A DNA stretch of 64,000 nucleotides, from contig NZ_JAAVNE010000002.1 of NCBI RefSeq assembly GCF_012103215.1, positions 183,515 to 247,514 of the forward strand. Reading direction: 5' to 3'. This document shows positions 48,646 through 60,443 of the stretch, piece after piece. The DNA comes from Falsiroseomonas selenitidurans (GTDB lineage Bacteria > Pseudomonadota > Alphaproteobacteria > Acetobacterales > Acetobacteraceae). Each line of letters opens with the position of its first letter. Position 1 is the first letter of the stretch. The translations under genes and the position numbers were made by a program. The notes under the pieces were generated by a model. The model was not told the DNA's origin. It did no database searches and saw only the letters and a list, made by a program, of their open reading frames with translations.

Positions 48646-48906
48646 GTCCAGGAGCCGCCGGTCGCGTCGGCGGTTCGCGCAACCGGCAGCGCGGGCGGGC
48701 GGGCCATCGCTGATGCCGCGGGGCCTGGCCGTGAAGCCCGCCTCAGCATCGCCTGGGCAACACGCCCACCACCGGCCGCGAAGGCTCCAGCCAACCGAGG
48801 CTGCCCGACCTGGACCCGGGCCGGGAGGCGGCGGCCCTGGGCGCGCTGCACCAGGCGTCGGGCGTGCTGCGGCCGGAGGCTGCCGGCGCGCCCGGCCAGG
48901 CGGCCG

Positions 48907-50238
48907 CTACACCGCCACGGAATGCCGCCCGGCGTGGCTGAGATGCGCATCGAAGGCCGCCGCCGCCAGGCGCAGGAAGGGCCGCCCCTCCTCCGTCATC
49001 GTCAGCCGCGTGGCCTCCAGCCGCAGGATCCCGGCTTCCTCCAGCGGGCGCAGCGCGGGGCGTGCCGCTTCCAGCAGGTCGGCCGGCGGGGCCACGGTGA
49101 AGTCGCACATCAGGCGCTCAATCACCGTGCCGCGGCGCTTGTCATCCTCGCTCAGCGCCAGGCCGCGCGCCACGGGCAGCCGGCCCTCGGCCACCGCGCG
49201 CCGCCAGGCGCCGGTCTCGGCCAGGTTCTGCACATGGCCCTGCGGCAGCCGGCCGATGGAGGAGGCGCCGAGGCCGAGCAGCGCATCGGCCGAATCCGTG
49301 GTGTAGCCCTGGAAGTTGCGGCGCAGCGTGCCGTTGCGGGCGGCCTGCGCCAACGGGTCCTCGGGCCGCGTGAAGTGGTCCAGGCCCACAGCCTCATAGC
49401 CCAGCAGCGCCAGCATCTCCCGCGCCATGCGCGCCTGGTCCAGCCGCTCCGCCACGCCGGGCAGGGCGGATTCCTCGATCAGGCGCTGGTGCTTCTTCAT
49501 CCAGGGCACATGGGCGTAGCCGAACAGCGCGATGCGGTCCGGCTGCAGCGAATGGGAAAGCCGGATGCTGCGCGCCAGACCTTCCAGCCCCTGATGCGGC
49601 AGGCCGTGGATCAGGTCGAAGTTCAGCGCGGCAATACCGTTGCCGCGCAGATGCCCGACGCCGGCCTCCACAACCTCGAAGGGCTGGATGCGGCCGATGG
49701 CGCGCTGCACGGCAGGGTTGAAATCCTGCACGCCCAGGCTGGCGCGGTTCACGCCCAGGCCCGCCAGCGCCACCGCCAGGCTGCGGGTCAGGCTGCGCGG
49801 GTCCAGCTCCATCGCATGTTCCGCCAGGCCGGACAGGTCGAAATGCCTTGCCAGCGCCTCCATCACCCGCGCCAGGTTGGTCTCCCCCAGCAGGCTCGGC
49901 GTGCCGCCGCCCCAGTGCAGATGCGTGACGCGACGCGCCGGCGTGGCGCGGGCCAGCAGCGCGATCTCCGCCACCAGGGATTCCGCATAGGCATCCAGCG
50001 GCGCCTGCTGCCGCGTCACCTTGGTATGGCAGCCGCAATAGGCGCACATCGCCGCGCAATAGGGCACGTGCAGATACAGCGAGAGGCTCGCCGCCGGATC
50101 CAGCGCGGCCAGCCATTGGCCCAGTGTGGCGCCATCCACGCCGGGGTGGAAGTGCGGTGCGGTGGGGTAGGAGGTGTAGCGCGGCACGGATCGCTCCGCG
50201 AGCGCCAGGCGGGTGGTGTCGAGCGTGGTGGTCTGCAT
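48907..50238 (-). CDS. hemN: oxygen-independent coproporphyrinogen III oxidase
   Basis: A 443-residue radical-SAM enzyme that decarboxylates coproporphyrinogen III to protoporphyrinogen IX without oxygen. The 4Fe-4S ligands are Cys61, Cys65 and Cys68 in YCAAMCAYCGCH; the start RYTSYPTAPHF, HWGGGTPS and NFDLIHGLPHQ are HemN motifs. The ATG at 50238 is chosen for the conserved start. Third gene of the bchE-bchJ-hemN operon; 8 bases follow the bchJ stop. It supplies protoporphyrin to bacteriochlorophyll synthesis under low oxygen. Confidence 0.96.
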   Translation of the reverse strand: MQTTTLDTTRLALAERSVPRYTSYPTAPHFHPGVDGATLGQWLAALDPAASLSLYLHVPYCAAMCAYCGCHTKVTRQQAPLDAYAESLVAEIALLARATPARRVTHLHWGGGTPSLLGETNLARVMEALARHFDLSGLAEHAMELDPRSLTRSLAVALAGLGVNRASLGVQDFNPAVQRAIGRIQPFEVVEAGVGHLRGNGIAALNFDLIHGLPHQGLEGLARSIRLSHSLQPDRIALFGYAHVPWMKKHQRLIEESALPGVAERLDQARMAREMLALLGYEAVGLDHFTRPEDPLAQAARNGTLRRNFQGYTTDSADALLGLGASSIGRLPQGHVQNLAETGAWRRAVAEGRLPVARGLALSEDDKRRGTVIERLMCDFTVAPPADLLEAARPALRPLEEAGILRLEATRLTMTEEGRPFLRLAAAAFDAHLSHAGRHSVAV

Positions 50239-50246
50239 CGGGGTCC

Positions 50247-50819
50247 TCACCAGTCCAGGTCGAAGGCGCAATCCGCGGGCCCGGCGGCTGAGGGGCGGGC
50301 CTGGATGCGCGCATCGACCAGCGCGCGGTACAGCGCTTCGAAGGTCGTGCGGTAGAAGGCGGAAGCGACGGGCGCGACATCCGCGAGGCAGGCGGCCAGG
50401 CGGATGCGGATGCCGAGCGGCCGCCGGCCCAGCACATCCAGCCGGCCGCTGCCGAGGAAGGTCCAGCCATGCTGCCGGATCGCGGCCGTCAGGATCGGCG
50501 CCGCCAGCACCGCGGGCAGGTGCGGCAGCAAGGCGCGCATCGGGCGGGGGATGCGGTTGCTGAGAAGGTAGCGCGCGGTGCCGGCCCCGGAGGCCGCGGC
50601 GCGGCGGCAGGCCAGGTCCTCGCCCATCTCCCGCCGCAGGGCCTGGAACAGGGCCGCGACCTCGGTTTCCGCCACCATGCTGCCGGGCGGTTGTTCCAGG
50701 TGGCGCAGCAGGTCCGCTCCGGCGAAGACGCGGGCCAGCACGGCATCGCCATCCGCGGCGCGGATCGCGGCGCGCAACTGCAGCACGGCATTGGGCCCGA
50801 TGCGGCCGGTGGCGTGCAT
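50247..50819 (-). CDS. bchJ: bacteriochlorophyll 4-vinyl reductase BchJ (V4R domain)
   Basis: A 190-residue protein of the BchJ family, originally linked to 8-vinyl (old numbering 4-vinyl) reduction of divinyl protochlorophyllide; later work suggests it may act as a carrier or accessory factor. It starts HATGRIGPNAVLQLRAAIRA, and the C-terminal V4R-like part holds GWTFLGSGRLDVL and a small Cys-containing segment (IRLAACLADVAPVASAFYRTTFEALYRAL). One base separates it from the bchE stop, as in Rhodobacter, where bchE and bchJ are adjacent. Confidence 0.88.
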   Translation of the reverse strand: MHATGRIGPNAVLQLRAAIRAADGDAVLARVFAGADLLRHLEQPPGSMVAETEVAALFQALRREMGEDLACRRAAASGAGTARYLLSNRIPRPMRALLPHLPAVLAAPILTAAIRQHGWTFLGSGRLDVLGRRPLGIRIRLAACLADVAPVASAFYRTTFEALYRALVDARIQARPSAAGPADCAFDLDW

Positions 50820-50820
50820 C

Positions 50821-52416
50821 TCAGCCCGCCTCCTCGTGCATCTGTTCCGTGCCGCCACCGCAAGCCATGGCACGCGGCGGTGGCGGCGGGTTCATGCCGC
50901 GGCGGTTGTGCGTGGTGGTCCATTCCACCTGCGCCGGATCGGCGCGGGTGCGGCTGGCATCGAAGTGGAAATCGACTTTCTCCTTCGATTGCGGACCCCA
51001 GTAGTTGACCTTGCCGAGGTCATAGAACTTGCGTTCGAAGCCGGATTTCAGGAAGGCCTTCAGGCAGCCCAGCAGGTAGCGCCGCCGCTGGCCCTTGCCC
51101 GCCCAGGGGTAGGAGAACAGCGCCTTGCGCATGTAGAATCGCCGGTAGTTGCGCATCACGCAATCCAGCAGCTCGCCCCGCTCCATGCTGTCCGGCTTCA
51201 CGATGGGCGTGACGAAGTTGTACTTCTCGTAGTCGAACACCTCCACCTTGTCGCCCATGCTGCGGAACAGGTCGGAGAAGGGCCAGGGCGTGTACATGGA
51301 CCAGTTCGCCAGGTCCGGCTTCCAGTCCTGCGCCATGCGGTAGGTTTCCTCGATCGTCTCCGGCGTCTCATTCTCCAGGCCGACGATGAACTGCGCTTCC
51401 ACCACGATTCCGGCTTCACGCAGCAGCTGGATGGCGCGCTTGTTCTGCGCCACCGTGGTCTCCTTCTTGAACAGGTCGAGCTTGAGCTGCGCCGCGGCTT
51501 CCGTGCCGAGCGAGACATGGATCAGCCCGGCCTGGCGGTAGAAGGGCAGCAGCGCCTCGTCGCGCAGGATGTCCGTGACGCGGGTGTTGATGCCCCACAG
51601 GATGTCCAGCTTGCGGTCGATCAGCTCCTGGCAGAAGGCGACGAACTTCTTCTTGTTGATGGTGGGTTCCTCATCCGCCAGGATGAAGAAGCCCACCTGG
51701 TGGTCGCGCTTCAGCGCCTCGATCTCGTCCACCACCTTCTTCGGGTCGCGGATGCGGTAGTCGCGCCAGAATTTCCACTGGCTGCAGAAGGAACAGGTGA
51801 AGGGGCAGCCGCGCGCGAAGTTGGGGATGGCGACGCGGGTGCCGAGAGGGATGTAGGTGTATTTCGCCCAGTCGAGGATGCCCCAGTCCGGCGAGAGCGC
51901 ATCGAGGTTGCGGATGGTGGGCGCGGCGGGCGTCGCCACCACCTGCGCGCCATCCAGGTAGGCGATGCCCTTCAGGCCGGCGCGTTCCGCCGGCCAGCGA
52001 CCCTCGGCGATGGCGCGCACCAGGGCGACGATGATCTCCTCGCCCTCGCCGCGCACGATGCAGTCGATCCAGGGCGCTTCGGCCAGTACCTGCTGGTACA
52101 TGAAGGTGGCATGGATGCCGCCGAGCACCGTGACCGCCTTCGGCGCCACCTCCCGCGCCATCTTCAGAACGGCCTGGGCGCGATAGATGGCGGGGGTGAT
52201 GGCGGTGGTGCCGACGATGTCCGGCGCAGCTTCCGCGATCATCTGCCGCAGCTTCTCGTCGGGGATGTCGTTGGTCATGGCGTCGATGAAGCGGATGTCG
52301 TCGAAGCCCTGCGCCTTCAGCGCGCCGGTCAGGTAGGCGACCCAGGCGGGCGGCCAATTGCCGGCGATCTCGGCGCCGCCGGAATGGTAGTTCGGGTGAA
52401 TGAACAGGATCCGCAT
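50821..52416 (-). CDS. bchE: Mg-protoporphyrin IX monomethyl ester anaerobic oxidative cyclase
   Basis: A 531-residue radical-SAM, cobalamin-dependent enzyme that forms the isocyclic ring E of bacteriochlorophyll without oxygen. The N-terminal B12-binding Rossmann domain has [25 protein letters not shown] and [11 protein letters not shown]; the radical-SAM cluster ligands are Cys204, Cys208 and Cys211 ([17 protein letters not shown]). GAGGAGG precedes the ATG by six bases. It is first in the operon and has an FNR box upstream, consistent with induction at low oxygen. Its presence marks the organism as a bacteriochlorophyll producer. Confidence 0.97.
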   Translation of the reverse strand: MRILFIHPNYHSGGAEIAGNWPPAWVAYLTGALKAQGFDDIRFIDAMTNDIPDEKLRQMIAEAAPDIVGTTAITPAIYRAQAVLKMAREVAPKAVTVLGGIHATFMYQQVLAEAPWIDCIVRGEGEEIIVALVRAIAEGRWPAERAGLKGIAYLDGAQVVATPAAPTIRNLDALSPDWGILDWAKYTYIPLGTRVAIPNFARGCPFTCSFCSQWKFWRDYRIRDPKKVVDEIEALKRDHQVGFFILADEEPTINKKKFVAFCQELIDRKLDILWGINTRVTDILRDEALLPFYRQAGLIHVSLGTEAAAQLKLDLFKKETTVAQNKRAIQLLREAGIVVEAQFIVGLENETPETIEETYRMAQDWKPDLANWSMYTPWPFSDLFRSMGDKVEVFDYEKYNFVTPIVKPDSMERGELLDCVMRNYRRFYMRKALFSYPWAGKGQRRRYLLGCLKAFLKSGFERKFYDLGKVNYWGPQSKEKVDFHFDASRTRADPAQVEWTTTHNRRGMNPPPPPRAMACGGGTEQMHEEAG

Positions 52417-52447
52417 CTGCGCCTCCTCGCCTTTCGGCCAGGATGAG

Positions 52448-52465
52448 TGTCAAGCGCGCTTGACG
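52448..52465 (-). promoter_or_regulatory. PpsR/CrtJ-like palindrome upstream of bchE
   Basis: A perfect 16-bp palindrome, GTCAAGCGCGCTTGAC (52449-52464), sits 32 bases upstream of the bchE start. Including one more base each side it reads TGT-N12-ACG, one base off the TGT-N12-ACA operator of the redox repressor PpsR/CrtJ. It lies between the FNR box and the start codon, the position expected for a repressor. Confidence 0.45.
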
Positions 52466-52467
52466 CC

Positions 52468-52481
52468 TTGATCTGTATCAA
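52468..52481 (-). promoter_or_regulatory. FNR/FnrL box upstream of bchE
   Basis: TTGATCTGTATCAA is an exact match to the FNR consensus TTGAT-N4-ATCAA. Its centre is 58 bases upstream of the bchE ATG, so with the usual -41.5 spacing transcription would start about 16-17 bases before the ATG. FnrL activates bchE and hemN-type genes at low oxygen in Rhodobacter. It could also affect the divergent gene at 52560. Confidence 0.75.
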
Positions 52482-52559
52482 CCTCCGGGCGAGGCGGCAT
52501 TCACCCTTTGGCAAGTCCTGCCGCCGCATGCTGCGGCCCCTCAGCAGCGGAGCAGTCGC

Positions 52560-53561
52560 ATGAAGCGCGCGCGCAAACGCGTCCTGGTCACCGGCGGCGC
52601 CGGCTTCCTCGGGTCCCATCTGTGCGAGCGCCTGCTCGCGGAGGGGGAGGAGGTGATCTGCCTGGACAATTTCTTCACCGGCTCCCGCGACAACATCCGC
52701 CACCTGCTGCCGCATCCGCATTTCGAGGTGATCCGCCACGACGTGACGCAGCCGATCCAGCTGGAGGTGGACGAGATCTACAACCTGGCCTGCCCGGCCT
52801 CCCCGGTGCACTACCAGCACAACCCGGTGCAGACGGTGCGCACCTCGGTCCACGGCGCGATCAACCTGCTGGACCTGGCGAAGCGCCTCGGTGCGCGCAT
52901 CCTGCAGGCCTCGACGTCGGAGGTGTATGGCGACCCGACGCTGCATCCGCAGCCGGAGAGCTACCGTGGCAGCGTGAATCCCATCGGCATCCGCGCCTGC
53001 TACGACGAGGGCAAGCGCTGCGCGGAGACGCTGTTCTTCGACTACCACCGGCAGGACGGGGTCTCCATCCGCGTCGCACGCATCTTCAACACCTATGGCC
53101 CGCGCATGCACCCGAATGATGGGCGCGTGGTGTCCAACTTCGTGGTGCAGGCGCTGCGCGGGCAGCCCATCACGCTGTACGGCGATGGGCGGCAGACGCG
53201 CTCCTTCTGCTATGTGGACGATCTGGTGGAAGGGCTGGTGCGGCTGATGCGCGCGCCGGAAGGCGTGACCGGCCCGGTGAACCTGGGCAACCCGGCGGAA
53301 TTCACCATCGCGGCGCTGGCGGAGGAGGTGGCGCGGCAGACCGGGTCCCGCGCCGGCGTGCAGCACCGCCCCCTGCCGCAGGACGACCCGATGCAGCGTT
53401 GCCCGGATATCGGCCAGGCCCGGCTGCTGCTCGGCTGGCAGCCGCATGTGCCGCTGGAACAGGGGCTGCGCCGTACCATCGCCTATTTCGCCGATCTGCT
53501 GGGCGTCGAGCCGCTGCGCCTGGTGGAAGGCGGCGGCAGCAGCCGCGCCGCGGCGCGCTGA
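52560..53561 (+). CDS. UDP-glucuronic acid decarboxylase-like SDR epimerase
   Basis: A 333-residue extended SDR. Motifs are [17 protein letters not shown] (cofactor), [18 protein letters not shown], the catalytic Tyr and Lys in [10 protein letters not shown], and [21 protein letters not shown], all typical of UDP-xylose synthase (UXS), which makes UDP-xylose from UDP-glucuronate. UDP-xylose would feed polysaccharide or protein glycosylation. The ATG at 52560 starts 49 bases upstream of the type I exporter gene at 53611 after its stop, on the same strand, so it may belong to the export/glycosylation block. Confidence 0.9.
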   Translation: MKRARKRVLVTGGAGFLGSHLCERLLAEGEEVICLDNFFTGSRDNIRHLLPHPHFEVIRHDVTQPIQLEVDEIYNLACPASPVHYQHNPVQTVRTSVHGAINLLDLAKRLGARILQASTSEVYGDPTLHPQPESYRGSVNPIGIRACYDEGKRCAETLFFDYHRQDGVSIRVARIFNTYGPRMHPNDGRVVSNFVVQALRGQPITLYGDGRQTRSFCYVDDLVEGLVRLMRAPEGVTGPVNLGNPAEFTIAALAEEVARQTGSRAGVQHRPLPQDDPMQRCPDIGQARLLLGWQPHVPLEQGLRRTIAYFADLLGVEPLRLVEGGGSSRAAAR

Positions 53562-53610
53562 CCCGCACGGGATTTACGCGCGGGCAATGCGACCGCGCTA
53601 GCCTGCCTTC

Positions 53611-55763
<2,153 letters not shown>

Positions 55764-55767
<4 letters not shown>

Positions 55768-57116
55768 ACGCGATAACCCCCCTGCGGCGGCTGCGCCCGA
55801 AGCCGCGCCGGCTGACACCGGAGGCAGCGCCCTTCCAGGAGGATCTGGAGGCGTTGATCGCGGAGCCGCCGCCGCCGCTTCTGCGCGGCGCGCATTGGCT
55901 GCTGGCGCTGCTGTTCGTCTGCCTTCTGGCGGCGGCCGCGGTGATGCGCCTCGACGTGGTGGTGACGGCGCCCGGCCGCCTGATGCCCGACACGCCGCCG
56001 CTGGTGGTGCAGCCGATGGAGCGCGCCGTGCTGCGCGAGTTGCTGGTGCGGCCTGGGGAGGTGGTGGCGCGTGGTGCCGTGCTGGCCCGGCTGGACCCGA
56101 CCTTCGCCGAGGCCGACCGGGCCGCCCTTGCCAACCAGCGCGCCAGCCTGGCCGCGCAGCTGGCGCGGGTGGAGGCGGAGCTCGACGGCCGCGCACCGCC
56201 GGCGGCGACGCAGCCCGAGGAAGCCCTGCAATCCGTGCTGCTCGGCCAGCGCCAGGCGCTGCAGGCCAGCCGCCTGCGCGCCCATGCGGAGGCGATCGCG
56301 GCGCTGCAGGCGGGGCTTGCCAGCAACCTGGCGCAGCAGGGCGCGCTGCGGCAGCAGGCGGCCCTGGCGCGGGAGGTGGAGGCGCTGCGCCAGCGGCTGA
56401 TGGAAGGCCAGATCGGCTCCCGCCTCAACCTTCTGGCAGCCCGCAGCCAGCGGCTGGAGGCCGACAAGGCGCTGGAGACGGCGGAGGGGCGGGAGGCCGA
56501 GCTGCGCCACGACCTGGCGGCGCGGGAGGCGGAGCGCGAGGCCTTCGCGCAGGACTGGCGACGCCAGCTTCTGGAGGATGCGGTGCGCCTGCGCGGCGAA
56601 CTGGCGCGCGCCACGGAATCGCTGGCGAAGGCGGAACGCCTGGCGGCCCTGACCACGCTGGTGGCGCCGGCCGATGGCGTGGTGCTGGAGGTCGCGCGCC
56701 GCTCCGCCGGTTCGGTGCTGCGGGAGGCGGAGCCGCTGGTGACGCTGGCGCCGAGCGAGGCGCCGCTGGTGGCGGAGATCATGCTGCGTTCGGCCGATAT
56801 CGGCCGGCTGCGCCCCGGCGACCCGGTGGTGCTGAAGGTGGATGCCTTCCCGTTCCAGCGGCACGGCCCGCTCCACGGCACGCTGCGCGCAGTGGGCCAG
56901 GACAGCTTCAACCCGCTGCAGCCCTCGGCGGAGCCGAACCTGGCCGCCGGCGGTGCGGCGCATCGCGGCCAGGTGCGGATCGAGCCCGGCAGCACGCTGC
57001 CGCTGGTGCCGGGCATGACGCTCGCTGCCGAGATCCATGTCGGGCAGCGCAGCGTCCTCGGCTACTTCCTCGCACCGCTGCTGCGCGGCCTGCGGGAGAG
57101 CCTGCGCGAACCCTAG
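55764..57116 (+). CDS. type I secretion membrane-fusion protein (HlyD family)
   Basis: A 450-residue adaptor. A cytoplasmic N-terminus (about 1-42), one membrane segment (43-61), lipoyl halves (APGRLMPDTPPLVVQPMERAVLRELLVRPGEVVARGAVLARLDP) and a long coiled-coil (about 120-305) are followed by the second lipoyl half (LTTLVAPADGVVLEVA) and the beta-barrel with VLKVDAFPFQRHGPLHGTLRAVG. The start is GTG in a GTGA overlap with the ABC gene. No TolC gene is adjacent, so an outer-membrane partner must be encoded elsewhere. Confidence 0.94.
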
Positions 57117-57123
57117 ATCACGC

Positions 57124-57141
57124 TGCGTTCGCTTGAACGCA
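57124..57141. terminator. hairpin between convergent genes
   Basis: TGCGTTC (57124-57130) pairs perfectly with GAACGCA (57135-57141) around a GCTT loop, in the 32-base gap between the HlyD gene and the convergent methyltransferase gene. ATATT follows on the plus strand. A bidirectional terminator is likely. Confidence 0.5.
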
Positions 57142-57148
57142 TATTGCC

Positions 57149-57871
57149 CTAGGCAGCCAGCCTCGCCGCCTGCGCGCGCCGCGGCTGGCGCAGCACGCTG
57201 ATGAAGTAGCCATTGTGCCAGTCGCTTTCCTTGAAGGCGAGGGCGGGGTGGCTGTTGTCCTGCGTGGTGCGGATTTCCGCGCCATAGAGCATCTGCAGGC
57301 CACCCTGCACCACGGCGCGATGCGTGCCGGCGCGCACCGGCCACCAGTTCCAGTCGTCGCAGATGAAGACGAATTCCTCCGCCAGGGCGGGCAGGGCGGC
57401 GATCAGCCCGTCATGCTGGTCCTGCTCCTCATGCGGGCCGTCGAAGAGGTAGACCTCGAAGGGCGCATGGCGCGCGGCAAGCGCCGCGAAGCCGACGCTG
57501 CGGAAATCCGCCTCGATCACCTCCACCGCGGCCTCTGCCGTGCGGAACTGTGCCAGGTTGGCGAGGAAGGCATCGCGCGGCCCGCCGAACTGGCTCCAAT
57601 TGTCGATCGCCACCGCCTGCACCGCATTGCCGTGGATGGCGCTGCACAGGGTGGAGCCCATCCAGCTGCCGACCTCGAGGTAGCCGGTGCGGCCCAGCCT
57701 GCGCAGCAGGCCGTTGATGAAGTGGCGGTAGCGCGCGCCGGACATGCCATCGATGCCGTAGAAGCCCTGGCTGCGGTCGATCGGCGCGGCCAGGGCCTCG
57801 GACAGCGCCAGGCGCAGGGGCGCGACCAGCCGCGCCTCCGGCTCGATCAGGATCTCGGTCAACTGCGTCAT
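57149..57871 (-). CDS. class I SAM-dependent methyltransferase-like protein
   Basis: A 240-residue protein. The SAM-binding loop is GYLEVGSWMGSTLCSAI (about residues 63-79), followed by acidic AIDNWSQFGG and EVYLFDGPHEEQDQ, the pattern of the Methyltransf_24 group often found next to sugar- and glycan-modifying genes. A DDWNWWPV motif and a C-terminal HNGYFISVLR follow. It converges with the type I adaptor gene and diverges from the methyltransferase at 58010. Substrate unknown; a glycan role is suggested only by the neighbours. Confidence 0.75.
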   Translation of the reverse strand: MTQLTEILIEPEARLVAPLRLALSEALAAPIDRSQGFYGIDGMSGARYRHFINGLLRRLGRTGYLEVGSWMGSTLCSAIHGNAVQAVAIDNWSQFGGPRDAFLANLAQFRTAEAAVEVIEADFRSVGFAALAARHAPFEVYLFDGPHEEQDQHDGLIAALPALAEEFVFICDDWNWWPVRAGTHRAVVQGGLQMLYGAEIRTTQDNSHPALAFKESDWHNGYFISVLRQPRRAQAARLAA

Positions 57872-58009
57872 CGGGCTTTTCTCCGTGCGGCGTCGCGCGC
57901 CTGCATGAAAGACCAACCGGCTGAACGGAGGATGAAGGCGCGCCGCGTGCAGGCTTCCTTCATCCTTTTTCGCGAGACTGCCGCGCCACCCGCCCGGAAA
58001 ACCCGCCGC

Positions 58010-58591
58010 ATGGACATCCTCGCCCCCGCCACCCGCAAGGTCCTGCATGTCGGCTGCGGTGCCCCCGGCCCGCACAAGCTGCCCGCGGGCTTCTTCCCGC
58101 AGGAGGAATGGGCGGAGATCCGCCTGGACATCGACCCGGCCGTGGCGCCGGATGTCGTCGCTTCCATCACCGACATGGCGGCGGTGGCGGATGCCTCGGT
58201 GGATGCCGTGTGGTCCTCGCACAACCTGGAACACCTGTTCCCGCATGAGGTGCCGCTGGCCCTGGCGGAATTCCGCCGCGTGCTGCGGCCGGACGGCTTC
58301 GCGCTGATGACCATGCCGGACCTGCAGCAGATCGCGGCGCTGGTGGCGGCGGACCGGTTGACCGAGGCGGCCTATCTCTCGCCGATGGGGCCGATCACGC
58401 CGCTGGACATGCTGTATGGCCACAATGCTTCGCTGGCGCAGGGCAACGCCTTCATGGGCCATCGCGGCGGCTTCACGGCACGCAGCCTGGAAGCGGCGCT
58501 GCTGGCGGCGGGCTTCCCCATCGTGCGCGTGGTGCGCGACAGCGGCTATGCGCTGTGGGCCACGGCCTATATGGGCGGCGTCAGGGGCTGA
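58010..58591 (+). CDS. SAM-dependent methyltransferase (Methyltransf_11 type)
   Basis: A 193-residue protein. The N-terminal motif KVLHVGCGAPGPHKLP binds SAM; LDIDPAVAPDVVASITDM, WSSHNLEHLFPHEVPLALAEFRRVLRPDGFALMTMPDL are the standard later motifs. Proteins of this size and style are common in surface-glycan clusters. The ATG at 58010 is preferred, as the frame upstream is antisense to another gene. Its 3' end overlaps the convergent glycosyltransferase gene by 11 bases (58581-58591). Confidence 0.85.
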   Translation: MDILAPATRKVLHVGCGAPGPHKLPAGFFPQEEWAEIRLDIDPAVAPDVVASITDMAAVADASVDAVWSSHNLEHLFPHEVPLALAEFRRVLRPDGFALMTMPDLQQIAALVAADRLTEAAYLSPMGPITPLDMLYGHNASLAQGNAFMGHRGGFTARSLEAALLAAGFPIVRVVRDSGYALWATAYMGGVRG

Positions 58592-60443
58592 GGCGCACCC
58601 GCGTCAGGGCCGCTTCCAGGCGGCGCGCGAAGCCGGCGCAGTCGCCCAGGCTGCGCGCCCAGGCATCCCCCGCCAGCACCGCGCGGGCCGCGGCATGGCG
58701 GGACGGGTCCGTGCCGAAGGCGATGGCGCGCTGCACATAGGCTTCGCGCGTCGTCGTGATGCCATCGGCCAGGCCAATGGCGCTCAGCAGGCTGGTCGCC
58801 ATGCGCCCGGCGAAAGCCTCGCCGGAACGGGTGAGCAGCGGCAGCCCCATGCGCAGCGCGTCGCTGGCGACGGTGCCGGAATTGTAGGGCGTGGTGTCCA
58901 GGAACAGGTCGGCCAGGCGCAGCCGCGCCAGGTAGCGTGGCGGCTCCACGCGCGGGCCGAAGACGAGGCGGTCAGCGCCCAGCCCCGCGGCGGCGGCGGC
59001 CCTGCGCAGATGGGCGCTTGCGCCGTGGCCATCCTCCGCCAGCCACAGCACGCTGCCGGGCACGGCGTGCAGGATGCGGCACCAATCCTCGAACATCGGC
59101 TGGGTGATCTTGTAGAAATTGGCGAAGCAGCAATAGACGAAGCCATCCGAGGGCAGGCCCTCCTCGGCCCGGGTCAGCTCGGGCAGCGCCGGCATGGTGC
59201 TGTCATTCGCCTGGTAGACTCCGTCGATCGGCAGCGGCGTCGGGGCGTAGCGCGCGGCCCGGTCGGCAGGGATGGTGATGGCGTCGCACAACAGGTAGTC
59301 CAGCTCGGGCAGGGGCACGCTGCCGATATAGCCGAGCCAGGTGGCCTGCACCGGCGCCGGCTTCCAGCGCAGCACGCCGAGCCGCGCGCCGCGCGTCAGC
59401 CCGTTCAGATCCACCAGGATGTCGATCTCGTCGTCGCGAATGCGCTGCGCCGCGACGGCATCCGGCATGTCGGCGATCCGCACATGGTGGTCCAGCGCCG
59501 CGATCACCCGTGCCCGCACCGGGCTGCCATCCTCGGGCGAGGAGCAATAGCCGAAGACCTCGAAGCGATGGCGATCGTGGCGCTCCAGCAGCTCCGCGAT
59601 CAGGAAGCTCATCGCATGGCGGCAGAAGTCGGAGGAAAGATAGCCGAGCCGGATCCGGTCGTGCCGGTATCCGCGGGGTGGGGCCAGCTGGCGCGGCGCG
59701 GCCGGCACCTTGCGCGCCAGCCAGGCGGCGACGATGTCGCGCTGCACGTCGATGTCGTCATACAGCGCCAGCGCCCCGAGCGGGCCGGCATGGCGCTGTG
59801 CCTGCTCCGGCGACAGTTCCGGGATGTCATGCGCATGGATCGGCCATTGGCACAGCTTCTGCCGCAGATGCGTCCAGTGCTGCAGCACGTCGGGCTGCCC
59901 CGCCTGGCTCATCAGGCTGGCGCGCAGGGCCTGCTCCGCCTCCGCGAAGCGGCCGGTCTGTTCCAGCAGGCGGCCGCGCTGGTTGAGCAATTCGCGCCGC
60001 ATCGCTTCCGGCTGCAGCGCCTGCTCCCAGGCATCCAGCGCCGCCTGTGCCTGGCCGGCGGCTTCCAGCGCCAGGCCGAGATTGACCGCCGCGGCGTGGA
60101 AATCGGCCTTCAGCGCCAAGGCGTTGCGATAGCAGATCGCGGCCTGCGCGGGCTCGCCCGCCTGGGCCAGTTCCACGCCCAGGTTGAACCAGGCGGCCAG
60201 GGCCTGGGGATGGCCCGGATTGGCGGCCAGCCAGGCCTGGTAGGCGCCGATAGTCACGCCGCGACGGCCTTCCGCCGTGGCCCGTTCCAGCAGCGGCAGC
60301 AGCCCTTCCAGGCGGATGGCGCGCAGCGCCCGCTGCCGCCGCGCCTCTTCCGCCGGCGGCAGTAGCGCGGGCCAATGGCTGCCGCCGAGCAGGCCGGCGA
60401 GCCAGCCTATGTCCAGCGTGTCGCCCGACGTCAGGGCGTTCAT
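58581..60443 (-). CDS. TPR-containing O-GlcNAc-transferase-like (SPINDLY/GT41) glycosyltransferase A
   Basis: A 620-residue protein. TPR units cover about residues 60-185 (AWFNLGVELAQAGEPAQAAICYRNALALKADFHAAAVNLGLALEAAG). The catalytic half (about 270-620) has RIRLGYLSSDFCRHAM, RFEVFGYCSS, DILVDLNGLTRGARLGVLRWKPAPVQATWLGY and LADLFLDTTPYNSGTVASDALRMGLPLLT, the signature of GT41 O-linked glycosyltransferases that modify Ser/Thr of proteins. The start overlaps the next upstream gene by ATGA. Its likely protein substrate is the Thr-rich repeat protein at 62643 (inference). Confidence 0.9.
   Translation of the reverse strand: MNALTSGDTLDIGWLAGLLGGSHWPALLPPAEEARRQRALRAIRLEGLLPLLERATAEGRRGVTIGAYQAWLAANPGHPQALAAWFNLGVELAQAGEPAQAAICYRNALALKADFHAAAVNLGLALEAAGQAQAALDAWEQALQPEAMRRELLNQRGRLLEQTGRFAEAEQALRASLMSQAGQPDVLQHWTHLRQKLCQWPIHAHDIPELSPEQAQRHAGPLGALALYDDIDVQRDIVAAWLARKVPAAPRQLAPPRGYRHDRIRLGYLSSDFCRHAMSFLIAELLERHDRHRFEVFGYCSSPEDGSPVRARVIAALDHHVRIADMPDAVAAQRIRDDEIDILVDLNGLTRGARLGVLRWKPAPVQATWLGYIGSVPLPELDYLLCDAITIPADRAARYAPTPLPIDGVYQANDSTMPALPELTRAEEGLPSDGFVYCCFANFYKITQPMFEDWCRILHAVPGSVLWLAEDGHGASAHLRRAAAAAGLGADRLVFGPRVEPPRYLARLRLADLFLDTTPYNSGTVASDALRMGLPLLTRSGEAFAGRMATSLLSAIGLADGITTTREAYVQRAIAFGTDPSRHAAARAVLAGDAWARSLGDCAGFARRLEAALTRVRLSP

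Noticed and set aside
48646..48906. A possible small gene or remnant between the terminator and hemN
   Set aside because: No frame with a ribosome site or recognisable family was found in the 260 bases; composition alone is not evidence.
52448..52453. TTGACA on the minus strand as a sigma-70 -35 box for bchE
   Set aside because: No plausible -10 element follows at 16-18 bases; the sequence is better explained as part of the palindrome.
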